Assembly (NCBI RefSeq): GCF_000003855.2
Contig: NW_003101681.1
Location: forward strand, 2,549,893 to 2,613,892
DNA: 64,000 bases
Source of the DNA: Blastomyces gilchristii SLH14081
Lineage: Eukaryota > Ascomycota > Eurotiomycetes > Onygenales > Ajellomycetaceae
Direction of reading: 5' to 3'
In this document: piece by piece, positions 12,040 to 25,990 of the stretch
Layout of the letters: the number at the start of each line of letters is the position of its first letter
Position numbering within the stretch: the first letter of the stretch is position 1
Program-made: the position numbers and the translations under genes
The notes under the pieces: model-generated
What the model saw: the letters and a program-made list of their open reading frames with translations, nothing else
Told to the model about the DNA's origin: nothing
Databases searched by the model: none

Positions 12040-15000
12040 AACTGCTGTTTCAGATAATGTAGAACTCAGAGTTCAGATCAGTTGATTATAGCTGACTTAT
12101 TTTATAAGATATTATTAGCTGCAGCTGTGTGATCTCTTATCAAGAATATTTTCAATCTCTCACTCAAGTTCATTATCTTCTTCTATGATTTCTGGCAGTT
12201 GTCAGTTAGAAGTCAGTTGAGAAGAAAATGAATTGATGATAGTACAGTGAAGCAAGCTTGTATGAAATATATTATAAATCTCTGATAATGTATTAAGATA
12301 GTAGTTGTAACTATCTAGAACTTCTATTACTTTATATCTGATATAGTGATAATCTAGTATATAAGATAAATATGTGATTTATATATTCTTAAGATTCAAT
12401 TATATCAGATCTTCTATCTTATATTATTCAGCAGAGTCTCAGTGAATATTGATTTAATTCTCTTAATCTTATTTCACAGTTATTATGAAGATCTCTGCTC
12501 AATCACAGATATCTCAGAGCTTTACTACTATATTATCAGCAATCTGAATCAGACTGCAGAGATTTGATATAAACTGTATAATCTCTAGAAGATTCAATAC
12601 TTTTATATGATATTCATATGTAAGAAAGAACAGACTTATATCTATTAAAACAGTATCTCAATCATTGATAGTGATCTCTGTGTGTAGAAGAAGATTATAT
12701 CAATTATCTTATAAGTAATTACAGAATTTATAAAGATAATTCTTTACAGTCTGAATAATCTGTTCTGATATATTATCAGTCTTGAGATGATAGACAGTTA
12801 ACAGACAGCATGTAATCTTGAGAACTTGACAGATTCTAGTTTAGAGAGTGCTTATAAATTGACAACTCTGATTCAATACTATAAATCTCAGCAATTCATA
12901 CATTCAATAGAATAAGCTCTGTAGAAAAGCTTTAGTAACTTGTTCAGTATTTATCTTATCACAAGATTTCAATATTATATCTTTACTTAATTAATTCATA
13001 ATAATCAGAATGTTTCTACAACTCTTACTCTCAGAGAGATTAACAGTGAAGTTAATTATCATATCTTATCAGATTCTATCAGAGATATTGAGTGATTTCA
13101 GCAGATCTTTTCTACAGTTCTTTCATAAGATGATAAAAGAATAATAATTACAGTTTCAGACAAAGTATCTGATGCTGTTTAATATCTCAGATTAGTAGAA
13201 CTCTTGAGAGATCATTCTATACAGTTATTCACAGTCTGAATAATCAGTTATAAGTAAATCATGCATCTCTTGTATTATTCAGGTGTGTAAGAGTTCGGAG
13301 TGAGAAACTCAGTATTATTTATAAAATTATAAAGTGTTATTATCATCAATTGAACATTCTGAGATATTAATTCTTATATATAGTTCTGAGAGAAATTGAG
13401 ATGCTTCTTGATATACTGCTTCAGTGAGTGCTTGAAGAAGTTCATCAGTTTGAGCTGTTATATACTACAATTCATTCAGTGTAGATCTGGAGAATGTTCT
13501 GACTGATGAAGCATGTATAATGTCATGAGTGATCTCATTGTAATTAACTAGTATTTTTGAGTTTAAGAGTCAGTGCTCTCAGTTCATTCAGTGAGTATCT
13601 GTTACATTGAATAATATATCTTACTCTTGTTATGAGAGAGCATCTGCTATCAAGTTCTGACTGTCAGAACAGTAGTGTATTGTAAAATGAAAGCAGCTTA
13701 AGAACTCAGATTATTATATCTATTATTTGATAAGTTTACAAATAGTTGTGAAGTATTTGAGATTCTTATAATCTGTAATTATCTCAAATTCAGAGACACT
13801 TCAGAGTTCAGAGTTTCATTCTTCTAAATAGTGTATAATTGTGAGAAGTTTCTTGTTATAGATCTCATAATTGCATTTAATAAGACTCAGTTTCTTAGAC
13901 ATGAAGACACATGATTGTAGAACATCTTTATTATTATATTACAATATTGCTTCTTCTATTACATAGTCAGAGAAATCAGTCTTAATAACTGTCTTACAAT
14001 CAGAATTGAATATTATCAGTAGAGAGATATTAATGAACATTTTCTTCATCTGTGTAAATGCAGCTTCAGTGTCTACTGATCATTGAAATACTGAGTCTTT
14101 CTTAGTAAGGTCTGTAAGTGATCTTGTGATATCTGAGAAGTTTTATATAAATCACTGATAGAAGTTAGTAAATCTGATGAAGCTTTATACATCTTTCACA
14201 GTGCATGAAGTCTCTCATTCAAGAATAGCAGAGACCTTCTCAGAATTCATTCAGATTCTCTTATCAGCTTCTATGATGAAATCTAAGTACTTAGTACTCT
14301 TGACTTTGAAATCACACTTATCAATATCAATTGATAGTTCTGCTTCTTATAGTTATTATAATACTCTTTGTATATACTCTTGATATTTCTTTCTGAATTC
14401 ATTGATAAAGATGAGAATGTTATCTAGATAAGCAGATGTAAATTCATCAAGAAAGTCTCAGAGTGCTCAGTTGATATACTTCTGAAATATGCTGAGAGCA
14501 TTGATCAGTTCAAAGAGTGTGACTACTCATTCAAAGAGATTATATTGTGTTCAGAATGCTATAAGTCACTCATCTTCTTTAATAATGTGAATCTTATGAA
14601 ATGCAGCAATGATATCTAACTTTGTAAATCATTGAGCTTGTTCAATATAAGCTAGTATTTCATTAATAGAAGATAAAGAATAACAGTCTTTCTTTATTAA
14701 TCTGTTCAATTCTCAATAATTCATGCAGAATCAGAGTTCTTCACCTGGTTTCTTTACAAAGAGAATAGAGACTGCAGTGAAAGAGTTGCTAATATATATA
14801 AATTTCTTATTTAACAGATCATTGAGTGTCTTTTAAAGGAGAAGAAGTTCACCTTGAGATATATTATAAAGAGAGTCTTATGACAGTTCAGAGTTCTTAT
14901 CATTCTTTTTCTTTAACTTAATACTGTGATTCACTTCAGAACCTTGTAAGAGAGATATATTTATAATATTATCTTATCAGAAGATATCTAGATATTCATG

Positions 15001-16980
15001 ATATTATTAAGAGAGTTTTGTATGAGAGTCTGTTATTGTAACACAGAATAACTTTTCTAGAGTCTTTTTAATATCAGTCAGACTGATGAAATAGATTGAT
15101 ATATAATTCTGCTATTAGTAATTCTTTCAGTGACTTCTTTTTCTGAGTATTTTATAGATGTTGACAGAGATCTGTGTCAGATTCATAGTCTTGTGAATAT
15201 CATTCTTGTGAACTCTATCTTTGTTAGAGAATATTAAACTCCTGTTTCAAGTGTTCAATAAGATGCCTTATTCAGATAGTCAGACAAGTTCTAATATAAA
15301 ATTATAATCAAGATTATTAACTTTATATATATAGACATCTTTATGCTGATGTTCTCTGACATCTATGTTTAGTTTTATCATGTAATGAGTGCAAACATCT
15401 TTTGAATTATCAAATTCTGCAAGAAGTTGAGGTTTTGATAAGAGAATATACTGAAGATTATAATATCTTATGACTGAAGATTTAATCATTGCATAGTGGC
15501 ATAGACAGCTGTCTATCATGATCTTCATATTATACATGTTATTAATCACAGTAGATATAAGAATTGCATTCATTATCATTTTCTCTTCAAATTGTTATCA
15601 TCTGATCTCTTCAAGCTTCTGTTTATAAATTTGAACAGAAGCTAATCTTTTTCCTGTTTCACTGAGACATTCTTATAGTTATTCTCTGAATCTTTCTCTA
15701 ATGTAATGTGGTTGATGCGGACAGATGCTGATCTTTCTCTTGAGTGTGAAGATATATAGATCAATTAACAGTTAAAAGCAATATGTTCTAATTAGTTACA
15801 GTTGATGCATGCTTTATATTGATGTTGATTGATGACTTCTTTGAGAGTGATCTCAGAGACTTGAAAGCCTGTTCAGACAGTGAAGACTCTTGCTTATATA
15901 TAGATATTTAAATCTATTTAATTCATAGTATCTGTGTTATTGCTGTTCTTCAGTGTGAATGTATAAGTCACTGAGATGTAATATCTTCTGTCACTGTTCT
16001 GTATACTCTTGAGCTTGATAAAACAGTCATTCAATGTTCAGAGCTGTGTGCAGAAGTCTTCATAAGTTAAGTCTTTATTTACACTTATAAGAGTCTGTAA
16101 GAGTTTAAAAGTTAATGTCTTCTTAAGCATGCTAATTTTTATTTAATTCTCTTAAGATTGATTATCTACTTCTAAGATCTTGATGTCAAAGTTAGAAATA
16201 AATGTTATAAGAGAAGTGTTTCTCTGTCAGATACTCTGTAATTAATCTAATACTTTCTATTATATAACAGTGTCTCAGAACAGAATATTAAGATGTTTGA
16301 TAATATTATCAGATATTTATAACACTGATTCACATGCTTTTATTTATAAATGAAACTTCTATTTTATATGATTCTTCAATCATTCATTGATATATCAATC
16401 TTGATTAATTAATGAACTGATGAAATCTTTATCTATACTCAGTTTCATAAGCATTTTTATTCTTCATAATAAGTAGAGAGTAAGATTAAAAGTATTGAAA
16501 TATATAAGAGTATCTAAGTATTCTTTCAGTGCTTTTATATTTGATTCTATAGATATTGAAATTGTATGAATTAATTATTGAATCTCTTTGTATTAAAGTT
16601 ATTAAGTTATATGTATATCTGCTATCTATTACTGTTATAATTTCAACATTACTCAGAGTCACTATAATATCATATCTGTACTTATATTTAAGAGTTTCAT
16701 ATTATTATTAGACATGATGATATCAATTATTAAATATATAATTATATTCTTATATATCTGAATATCAGAACTCTTAGATCTTTTATTGATATTCTTTTAT
16801 AAAATCTTATTACAGAGTCAGAGTGACTGATAAGTAAGCTTCTATCTGAGAACTCAGTATCTACTTAACTATTTAACTGTTTCTCTATTTCTTATATATT
16901 ATTACATGTTTGAATATCTCTTGATAAATAATTGTTTCTAATGAGAAGATAATATATAAATAATTATTTTCTAATAAGAA
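12040..16980 (-). pseudogene. P1 gag-pol polyprotein (chromodomain-bearing Ty3/gypsy)
   Basis: Reads right to left: Gag (about 16,980-15,700), retroviral-type aspartic protease with the D-S-C form of the D-S/T-G site inside an open stretch (15,579-15,280), RT with AYLDD at about 14,450, RNase H (about 14,150-13,650), integrase (about 13,450-12,350) and a C-terminal chromodomain (about 12,200-12,030), by alignment to P2 where these motifs are clearer. Nonsense codons are scattered throughout; frameshifts are few. Chromodomains in this group steer integration to heterochromatin, consistent with the nesting here. Confidence 0.85.
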
Positions 16981-17000
16981 GATAATGAATGTTTTTATAG

Positions 17001-17393
17001 TATAAGAGACCTATATTAAATAGATTAATATTATATTGATAGGTCTTATTTAACAAAGATAAAAATGTTAAAGAAGGAAAGAAAGAGAAAGTGTGAGAAT
17101 CAGTGATTGAGATGAATATTTATACATGTATGTGGTGGTGTACGCGGTGGAGCTTCGGGGCGGAAGAATATACGCGTGTTCATGGCAGCCGAGGATCGGC
17201 GATCAAGAATGGCCGAGAATCGGAGCGGTGATCGAGAATGGCCGAGAATCAGAGCGTACGCGTTCGTGGCGGCCGAGGATCGGCGATTGAGAATGGCCGA
17301 GAATCAGAGTGTACGCGTTCAAGAATGAAGTGGTTGAAATCTGTGAAGTGTAACGGAATAGTCTATATAATTGATCGGGCGCAGCCCGCCACA
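17001..17393 (-). repeat. P1 5' LTR
   Basis: A 393-bp partner of 11,608-12,000 that ends CCGCCACA at 17,393. It keeps many CpG dinucleotides (runs such as GTACGCGTTCGTGGCGGCC), in contrast with the CpG-poor body. Confidence 0.9.
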
Positions 17394-18490
17394 CTTCTCA
17401 TTCAAGAATGATGAAGACTTTCTCAGAATTCATTTAAATTCCCTTATCAGCTTCTATAATAAAACTCAGATATTTAATACTCTTAACTTCAAAATCACAC
17501 TTATCAATATCTATTGATAGTTCTGCTTCTTGTAACTATTGTAATACCTTTCACATATATTCTTGATATTCTTTTCTGAATTCATTGATGAAGATGAGAA
17601 TGTTATTTAGATAAGCAGATACAAACTTATCAAGAAAATCTTGAAGTACTCAGTTGATATACTTCTGAAATGTACTGAGAGTGTTAATCAATTCAAAGAG
17701 TATGACTATTTATTCAAAGAGATTATAATATGTTTGAAATGCTGTAAGTCATTTATCTTCTTCAGTGATATGAATCTTATGAAATGTAGTGATAATATCT
17801 AGTTTTATAAATCATTGAGCTCATCTGATTCATGCTAGGATTTTATTGATAAGAGATAAGAGATATTAATCTTTCTTTGTCAATCTGTTCAGATCTTAAT
17901 AGTTCACACAGAATCAGAGTTCTTTATCTGATTTCTTTGCAAAGAGAATAGAGGCTGCAGTGAAAGAGTTACTAATATGTATGAATTCTTTATTCAACAG
18001 ATTATTGAGTATCTTTTGAAGAAGAAGAAGTTCATCTTGAGACATGTTATAAAGAGAGTCTTATAATAATTTAAGATTCTTATTATTCTTTTTCTCTAAC
18101 TTGATACTGTAATTCACTTCAGAATCTTGTAAGAGAGATATATTTATAATATTATCTTGTTAAAAGACATCTAGATATTCATAATATCATTAAGAGAGTT
18201 TTGTATAAGAATCTGTTATTATAATATAAGATAACTTTTCTAAAGTCTTTTTGATATTGATTAGACTGGCAGAATAGATTGATATATAATTCTATTATCA
18301 GTGAACTTATTAATAACTCTGTTAATAATTTTAATAATAACTTCTTTTTTAAAGTGTTTCATATGCATTGACAGAGATCTGTGTTAGGTTCATAATCTTG
18401 TGAATGTTATCTTCATGAACTCTATCATTGTTAGAAAATATCAAGCTTCTGTTTTAAGTATTTAATAAAATGCCTTGTTCAGATAGTCAG
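17394..18490 (-). mobile_element. chromovirus P0, middle piece (RT and protease side)
   Basis: P0 interior resuming after P1, aligned to P1 from about 14,213 to 15,280. It covers most of the reverse transcriptase. It is interrupted on the right by P2; the target GTCAG at 18,486-18,490 recurs at 24,246-24,250. Confidence 0.85.
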
Positions 18491-18804
18491 TGTGGCGGGC
18501 TGCGCCCGATCAATCATATAGACTATTCCGTACACTTCATAGATTTCTACCGCCCCATTCCCGATCGCCGATCCTCGGCCATCATGAACGTGTATGTTCT
18601 GATCACCGATCCTCGGCTGTTATGAACGCGCGTATATTCTTCTGCCCTGAAGCACCACCATATACATCATCACATACATGTATAAATATCCACTTCAATT
18701 GTCAATTCTCGCACTTTCTCTTTCTTTTCTTCTCTAACATTTTTCTCTTTGTTATATAAGACCTATCAATATTATACTGATCTATTCAGTGTAGGCCTCT
18801 TACA
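18491..18804 (+). repeat. P2 5' LTR
   Basis: 314 bp, TGTGGCGGGC to CCTCTTACA. Shorter than the P1 LTRs because it has fewer GCCGAGAATCGG-type internal units. Confidence 0.9.
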
Positions 18805-18829
18805 CTAGAAAAACATTCATTATCTTCTT

Positions 18830-21800
18830 ATTAGAAACAATTATTCATACATCATCTTCTCATTAAAAACAATTATTTATCAAGAGATATTCAAATATGT
18901 AATAATACATAAGAAAGAGAAACAATCAGTTAAAGCAGACACTGAGTTCTTAGATAGAAGCTTGCTTATCAGTTACTCTGGCCCTGTAATAAGATCTTAT
19001 AAAGAGAGTAAGATCTTATTAGAGAATATCAGTGAAAGATCTAAGAGTTCTGACACTCAGATATATAAGATATTTATATAATTATACATCTGATAATCAA
19101 TAATCATGTCTAATAATAATATGAAAGAACTCTTGAATATGAGTATAGAAGTAATATCACAGTGACTCTGAGTAATATTGAAATTACAATAGTAATAAAT
19201 AGCTAATATGCATGTAACTTAATAACATCAATATAAAGAGATCTAATAATTATTATAACAAGAAACTCAGACAATTTCAATATCTACAGAATCAAATATA
19301 AAAGTGCTGAAAGAATACTTAAATACTTCTATATATTTCAATACTTCTGATCTCACTCTCTACTCATTATAAAGGATGAAAATGCTTGTGAAACTGAGTA
19401 TAGATGAAGATATCATCAGTTCACTAATTAATTAAGATTGATATATCAATGAATAATTGAAGAATTATATAAAACAGAAGTTTTATTCATGAATGAAAGT
19501 ATGTGAATCAGTGTTATGAATATCTGATAATATCATTAAATATCTTGATATTCTGTTTCAAGACACTGCTATGTAATAGAAAGTATTAGATTAGTTACAG
19601 AGCATCTGATAGAGAAACACTTCTCTTACAACATTTATCCCTGACTTTAACATCAAAATTCTAGAAGCAGGAGATCAATCTTGAAAGAATTAAATGAAGA
19701 TTAGTATGCTTAAGAAGACATTAACTTTCAAACTCTTACAGACTCTTATAAGTGTAGATAAAGACCAGACTTATAAAGACTTCTGCATACAGCTCTGAAC
19801 ATTGAATGACTGTCTTATCAAGCTCAAGAGTATACAGAACAGTGATAGAAGATATTATATCTCAGCAACTCATACATCTGTGCTGAAGAATAACAATAAT
19901 ACAGATATTATGAATTGAGTAGACTTAAATATCTATACATAAGCAAGGGTCTTCACTGTCTGAACAGACTTCTGAGTGCCTGATATCACTTCTGAAAAAG
20001 TCATCAATCAACATTAATGAGAAGTGTGCATTAACTGTAACTGATCAGAGCACATTGCTTTTAACTGCTGATTAATTTATGTACTTTCTCAATTGAGAGA
20101 AAGATCAGTGTCTTCTTATTCAAAAGATGAATCAGTATCTGTCTGCATTAATCATATTGCAGTGAAGAAAGATTTGAAAGATAACTATAAGAATATCTCA
20201 GTGAAACAGAAAAAAGATTAGCTTCTATTCAAATTTATAAACAGAAGCTTGAAGAGATTGAACAATAATAATTTAAAGAGAAAATAATAATGAATACAAT
20301 TCTTGTATCTACTGTGATTGATAATATGTATAATATGAAAGCTATGATAAACAGCAGTCTATACTACTATACAATGATAAAATCTTCAGTTATAAGACAT
20401 TATAATCTTCAGCATATTTCTTTATTAAAACTTTAACTTCTCACAGAATTTGATGATCTGAAGAATGTTTATATCTATTATATAATGAAACTAAACATAG
20501 ATGTGAGAGAATATCAATGTGAAGATGTCTACATATATAAAGTTGATAATCTCAACTATAATCTTATGTTAGAACTTGTCTGACTATCTGAATAAGGCAT
20601 CTTACTGAATACTTGAAACAGAAGCTTGATATTCTCTAATAATAACAGGATTCACAAAGATGATATTTATAAGACTATGAATCTTACACAGATCTCTGTC
20701 AACACTTATAAAATACTCTGAAAAAGAAGTTATTATCAAAATCACTGACAGAGTCACTGACAAGTTTGTCAACAGCAGAATCATATGTCAATCTATTTCA
20801 TCAGTCTAGTCAATATTAAAAAGACTCTAGAAAAGTTATTCTGTATTATAATAACAGATTCTTATACAAAACTCTCTCAACAATATCATAAATATCTAGA
20901 TGTCTTTTGATAAGATAATATTATAAACATATCTCTCTTACAAGATTCTGAAGTGAATCACAGTATTAAGTTAGAGAAAAAGAATGATAAGAATCTTAAA
21001 TCATCATGAGACTCTCTTTATAACATGTCTTAAGATGAACTTCTTCTTCTTTAAAAGACACTTAATGATCTGTTGAATAAAGAATTCATACACATTAGCA
21101 ACTCTTTCACTGCAGCCTCTATTCTCTTTGCAAAGAAATCAGATAAAGAACTTCAGTTCTGTGTGAATTATCAAGAATTGAACAGATTAATGAAGAAAGA
21201 CTGTTATTCTTTATCTCTTATCAATAAAACTCTAGCTTACATTGAATAAGCTTAATAGTTTACAAAGTTAGATGTCATTACTGTGTTTCATAAGATTTGC
21301 ATCACTGAAGAAGATGAGTGGCTTACAGTATTCTGAACATAATATAATCTCTTTGAATGAGTAGTCACACTCTTTGAACTGATCAATGCTCTCAGTACAT
21401 TTCAGAAGTATATTAACTGAGCACTTCAAGACTTTCTTGATGAATTTGTATCTGCTTATCTAGATGACATTCTCATCTTCATCAATGAATTCAGAAAGAA
21501 ATATCAAGAGTATGTATAAAGAGTACTACAATGACTACAAGAAGTGAGACTATCAATTGATATTAACAAGTGTGATTTCAAAGACAAGAGTACTAAATAC
21601 TTAGGTTTCATCATAGAAGCTGGCAAGGGAATTCAAATAGATTCTGAGAAGATCTCTACTATTCTTGAATGAGAGGCTCTGCACACTGTGAAAGATGTAC
21701 AAAGCTTCATTGAATTTGCTAACTTCTATCAGTGATTTATACAAAACTTCTCAGATATCACAAGATCACTTACAGAACTCACTAAGAAAGACACAGTATT

Positions 21801-23925
21801 TCAATAGTCAGCAGACACTGAAGCTGTATTTATACATATAAAGAAGATGTTCATTAATACCTCTCTGCTGATAATATTTAATTCTGATCATAAAACAGTT
21901 ATTAAAGCTGATTTCTCTGACTATGTGATAGAGAAAGTGATATTGTAATATAATGATGAAGATGTTCTATAATTATGTGTCTTTATATCTAAGAAACTGA
22001 GTTCTGCTGAATGTAATTATAAGATCTATAATAAGAAACTTCTTGTAATTATATACTGTTTAGAAGAATGAGACTTTGAACTCTGAAGTGTCTCTGAATT
22101 TGAGATAGTCACAGATCATAAAAATCTCAAATACTTTATAACTACTTATAAACTCACTGAATGATAGATACAATGATCTGAGTTCTTAAGCTGCTTTCAT
22201 TTTACAATACACTATTATTCTGACAGTCAGAACTTGATGATAGATGCTCTCTTACAATGAGAGTAAGATATGTCATCTGATGTAATAGATACTCACTGAA
22301 TGAACTGAGAGTATCAGCTCTTGAATCTGAAGATACTAGTTGATCAAGATGAAACAACTCATGATACTATACACACTTCTCTGATTAGAACACTCTCTCT
22401 CTGAACTAACACTGACACTGATACTGATATCTCAACTTCTTCTGAATCTATACTGAATAAATTATAGCATGTAACAGTTCAAACTGATGAACTTCTTCAA
22501 GCACTTATTAAAACAGTACATCAAGAAACACTCTGATTTCTCTCAGAACTATGTATAAGAACTGACATCTCAGAATACTCAATCAATGATAATAACACTC
22601 TACAGTTTCATAAGTAATGTTGAGTTCTCTACTCTGAATTCTTATGCACTCAGATAATGTAAGAGATATATAATTCATATATAATCAGTCATTCAGGTTA
22701 TAAATAACTGTATCAAATGATCTTCTGAGAGTTCTACTGACTCAAGATATTAAACAGCATCAGACATTTTATCTGAAACTGTAATCATTATTTCTTCATC
22801 ATCTTATAAAAGAACTGTAAAAAAGACCTGCTGAAACTGCTTAATATCTCTGATAGAATCTGATAAGATGTGATAATTGACTTCACTGTTAATCTCTCTG
22901 AGAGTAAGAACTGTAGAAACATTCTGATTATTATAAACTGATTGAGCAAGAGTGTTATATTGAAATCCTGTAATAAGATGAATACTAAACAAGTCACTGA
23001 AGCTTTTCTAAGAAGCTCATTCTATTAGATACATGAATTGCTGAGATCTATAGTATCAGATTAGAGTCATCAATTCATGAGCACTCTCTGAACAAGAATC
23101 TGTCAAGTTCTCAAGATTATATATTATCTGTTAACTGTCTATCACTCTGAGACTGATGATGTATCAGAATAGACAATTTAGATCATAAAGAACTATCTCT
23201 ATAAGTTCTGCAATCACTTATAAGATGATTAGCATGATCTGCTTCTACACACAGAGATCACTATCAATGAATAAGATACTATTTCAACAGACATAAGCTC
23301 ATTCTTTCTTACACACAGTTATCACATGAAGGTGTTGAATCTTCTAGAGATCACACAGTTTATATCAGACTCTCACAGTTCAATTCAGATCACTAATAAT
23401 ATAGTAACAAAACTCTGAGATACCTGTAATTAAGCAGAGGTCTTCATGACAACTGTAAAACAAGATCAAGAGAATCAAATCAATATTCACTGAGACTCTG
23501 CTGAATAATATAAGATAGAAGATCTAGTATAATTGAATCTTAAGAATATATGAATCACATATTCATCTCATACACTAGATGACTGTCATGTTAAGTATAA
23601 AGTGATAGAAGTTCTAGATAGTCATAACTACTGTCTTGATATATTATCAGAGATTTATAATGTCTTTTATACAAGCTTGCTTCACTGCACTATCACTGAC
23701 TTATTCTCTTCTCAACTAACTTTCAACTGACAACTGCCAGAGATTATAGGAGAAGATAATGAGCTTGAGTGAGAGATTGAAGATATTCTCAATGAGAGAT
23801 CACACAGCTGCAGTTGATAATATCTTATGAAATGAGTCAGCTATAATCAACTGACCTGAACTCTGAGTTCTGTGTTATCTGAAATGGCAGTTCTTGACTG
23901 ATGAGAACTGCTTCTGGAAAGAGAG
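18830..23925 (+). pseudogene. P2 gag-pol polyprotein (chromodomain-bearing Ty3/gypsy)
   Basis: Domains in order: Gag ending in a CCHC zinc knuckle (20,027-20,068; C-x2-C-x4-H-x4-C intact), aspartic protease (about 20,280-20,600), RT (about 20,980-21,750) with QFCVNYQELNRL at about 21,150 and an intact AYLDDILIF at about 21,450, RNase H (about 21,850-22,150, with TDHKNLKYF), integrase (about 22,600-23,400, with an IVSD and ETDD-type core) and a chromodomain at the extreme C-terminus (about 23,740-23,930). Most tryptophan positions are TGA or TAA, so no long frame survives. Gag and Pol appear to share one frame. Confidence 0.88.
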
Positions 23926-23931
23926 AGCTAA

Positions 23932-24245
23932 TGTGACGGGCTGTGCCTGATCAATCATATAGACTATTCTGTACACTTCATAGATTTCTACCGTCTCATT
24001 CCTGATTGCCAATCCTTGGCTGCTATGAACATGTATGTTCTGATCACTGATTCTCAGTCATTACAAATGTGTGTATATTCTTCCGCTCTGAAGCACCACC
24101 GCGTACATCATCACATACATGTATAAATATTCACTTTGATTGCTGATTCTCACACTTTCTCTTTCTTTCCTTCTCTAACATTTTTCTCTTTGTTATATAA
24201 GACCTATTAATATTATACCAATCTATTCGGCGTAGGCCTCTTACA
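23932..24245 (+). repeat. P2 3' LTR
   Basis: 314 bp, same length as the 5' LTR. Differences are mostly C/T or G/A. Confidence 0.9.
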
Positions 24246-25990
24246 GTCAGATAAGTTCTAATATAAGATTATAATCAAGATTATTAACTTTATATATGTA
24301 GACATCTTCATGTTAATGTTCTTTCACATCTATCATCAGCTTTATTATGTAATGAGTACAAACATCTTTCAGATCATCAAATTCTGTGAGAAGTCAGAGT
24401 TTAGATAAAGAAATATACTGAAGGTTATAATATCTTATAACTGAAGATTTTATCATTGCATAGTAACATAGACTGCTGTCTATCATGACTTTCATATTAT
24501 ACATGTTATCAATCACAGTAGATATAAGAATTATATTCATTGTTATCTTCTCTTCAAATTATTATTATCTGATCTCTTTAAGCTTCTGTTTATAAATTTG
24601 AACAGAAGTTAATCTTTTCCCTGCTTCACTGAGACATTCTCATAGTTATTCTCTGAATCTTTCTCTAATGTAATGTGATTGATATGAACAGACACTGATT
24701 CATTCTTTGAACAAGAAGACACTGATCTTTCTCTTGAGTATGAAGATACATAGGTTAATTAACAGTTGAAAGCAATGTGTTCTGATCAGTTATAGTTAAT
24801 GCACACTTCATGTTAATATTGATCAGTGACTTCTTCAGAAGTGATCTCAGAAACTCAGAAGCCTGTTTAAATAATAAAAACTCTTGCTTATATATAGATA
24901 TTTGAATCTATTCAGTTCATAGTATCTGTATTATTATTATTCTTCAGTGCAGATGTATAAGTGACTGAGATATAATATCTTCTATCACTGTTCTATATAC
25001 TCTTGAGCTTGATAAGATAATCATTCAATATTCAGAGCTGTATATAGAAATCTTCATAAGTCTGATCTTTATCTATACTTATAAGAGTCTGTAAGAGTTT
25101 GAAAGTTAATATCTTCTTCAGTATGCTAATCTTTATTTAATTCTTTCAAGATTGATCATCTACTTTTAGAATCTTAGTATTGAAGTCAGAAATGAATGTT
25201 ATAAGAGAAGTATTTCTCTATTAAATACTCTGTAATCAATCTAATACTTTTTATTATATAGCAGTGTCTTGAAACAGAATATCAAGATATTTAATGATAT
25301 TATCAGATGTTTGCAATACTGATTTATATACTTTTATTCATAAAACTTCTATTTCATGTGATTCTTTAATTATTTATTAATATATCAATCTTGATTGATT
25401 AATGAACTGATAAAATCTTCATTTATACTTAGTTTTATAAGTATTTTCATTCTTCATGATAAGTAGAGAGTGAGATTGAAAGTATTGAAATATATAAAAG
25501 TATCTAAGTGTTCTTTCAGCACTTTTATATTCAATTCTGTAGATATTAAAATTGTATGAATTAATTATTAAATCTCTTTGTATTGAAGTTATTGAGTTGC
25601 ATGCATATCAGCTATTTATTATTATTATAATTTCAACATTGTTTAAAGTCACTGTGATATCATGTCTATACTCATGTTCAAGAGTTTTATATTATTATTA
25701 GATATAATTATATTGATCATTGAATATGTAATTATATTCTCATATATCTGAGTGTCAGAACTCTCAGATCTTTTACTGATATTCTCTTATAAAATCTTAT
25801 TATGAGATCAGAGTAACTGATGAGTAAGCTTCTATCTGAAAACTCAGTATCTGCTTAACTGTTTAACTGTTTCTCTATTTCTTATATATTATTTTATATT
25901 TAAATATCTCTTGATAAATAATTATTCCTGATGAGAAGATAATATATGAATAATTATTTTCTAATAAGAAGATAATGAATGTTTTTATAG

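Larger units (their letters stand above)
11608..17393 (-). mobile_element. Ty3/gypsy chromovirus P1, complete, inserted in P0
   Basis: A complete 5,786-bp LTR element on the minus strand with two 393-bp LTRs (11,608-12,000 and 17,001-17,393) and a 5-bp duplication CTTCT on both sides. The host sequence on either side joins into a continuous P0 reading that matches P1's own interior near 14,213. The two LTRs differ largely by transitions: the left start reads TGTAAGAGGCC, the right TATAAGAGACC. Confidence 0.92.
18491..24245 (+). mobile_element. Ty3/gypsy chromovirus P2, complete, inserted in P0
   Basis: A complete 5,755-bp element on the + strand with 314-bp LTRs at 18,491-18,804 and 23,932-24,245, flanked by the 5-bp duplication GTCAG. 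Same family as P0 and P1 but opposite orientation. The LTRs begin TGTGGCGGGC / TGTGACGGGC and end GGCCTCTTACA. Confidence 0.93.
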
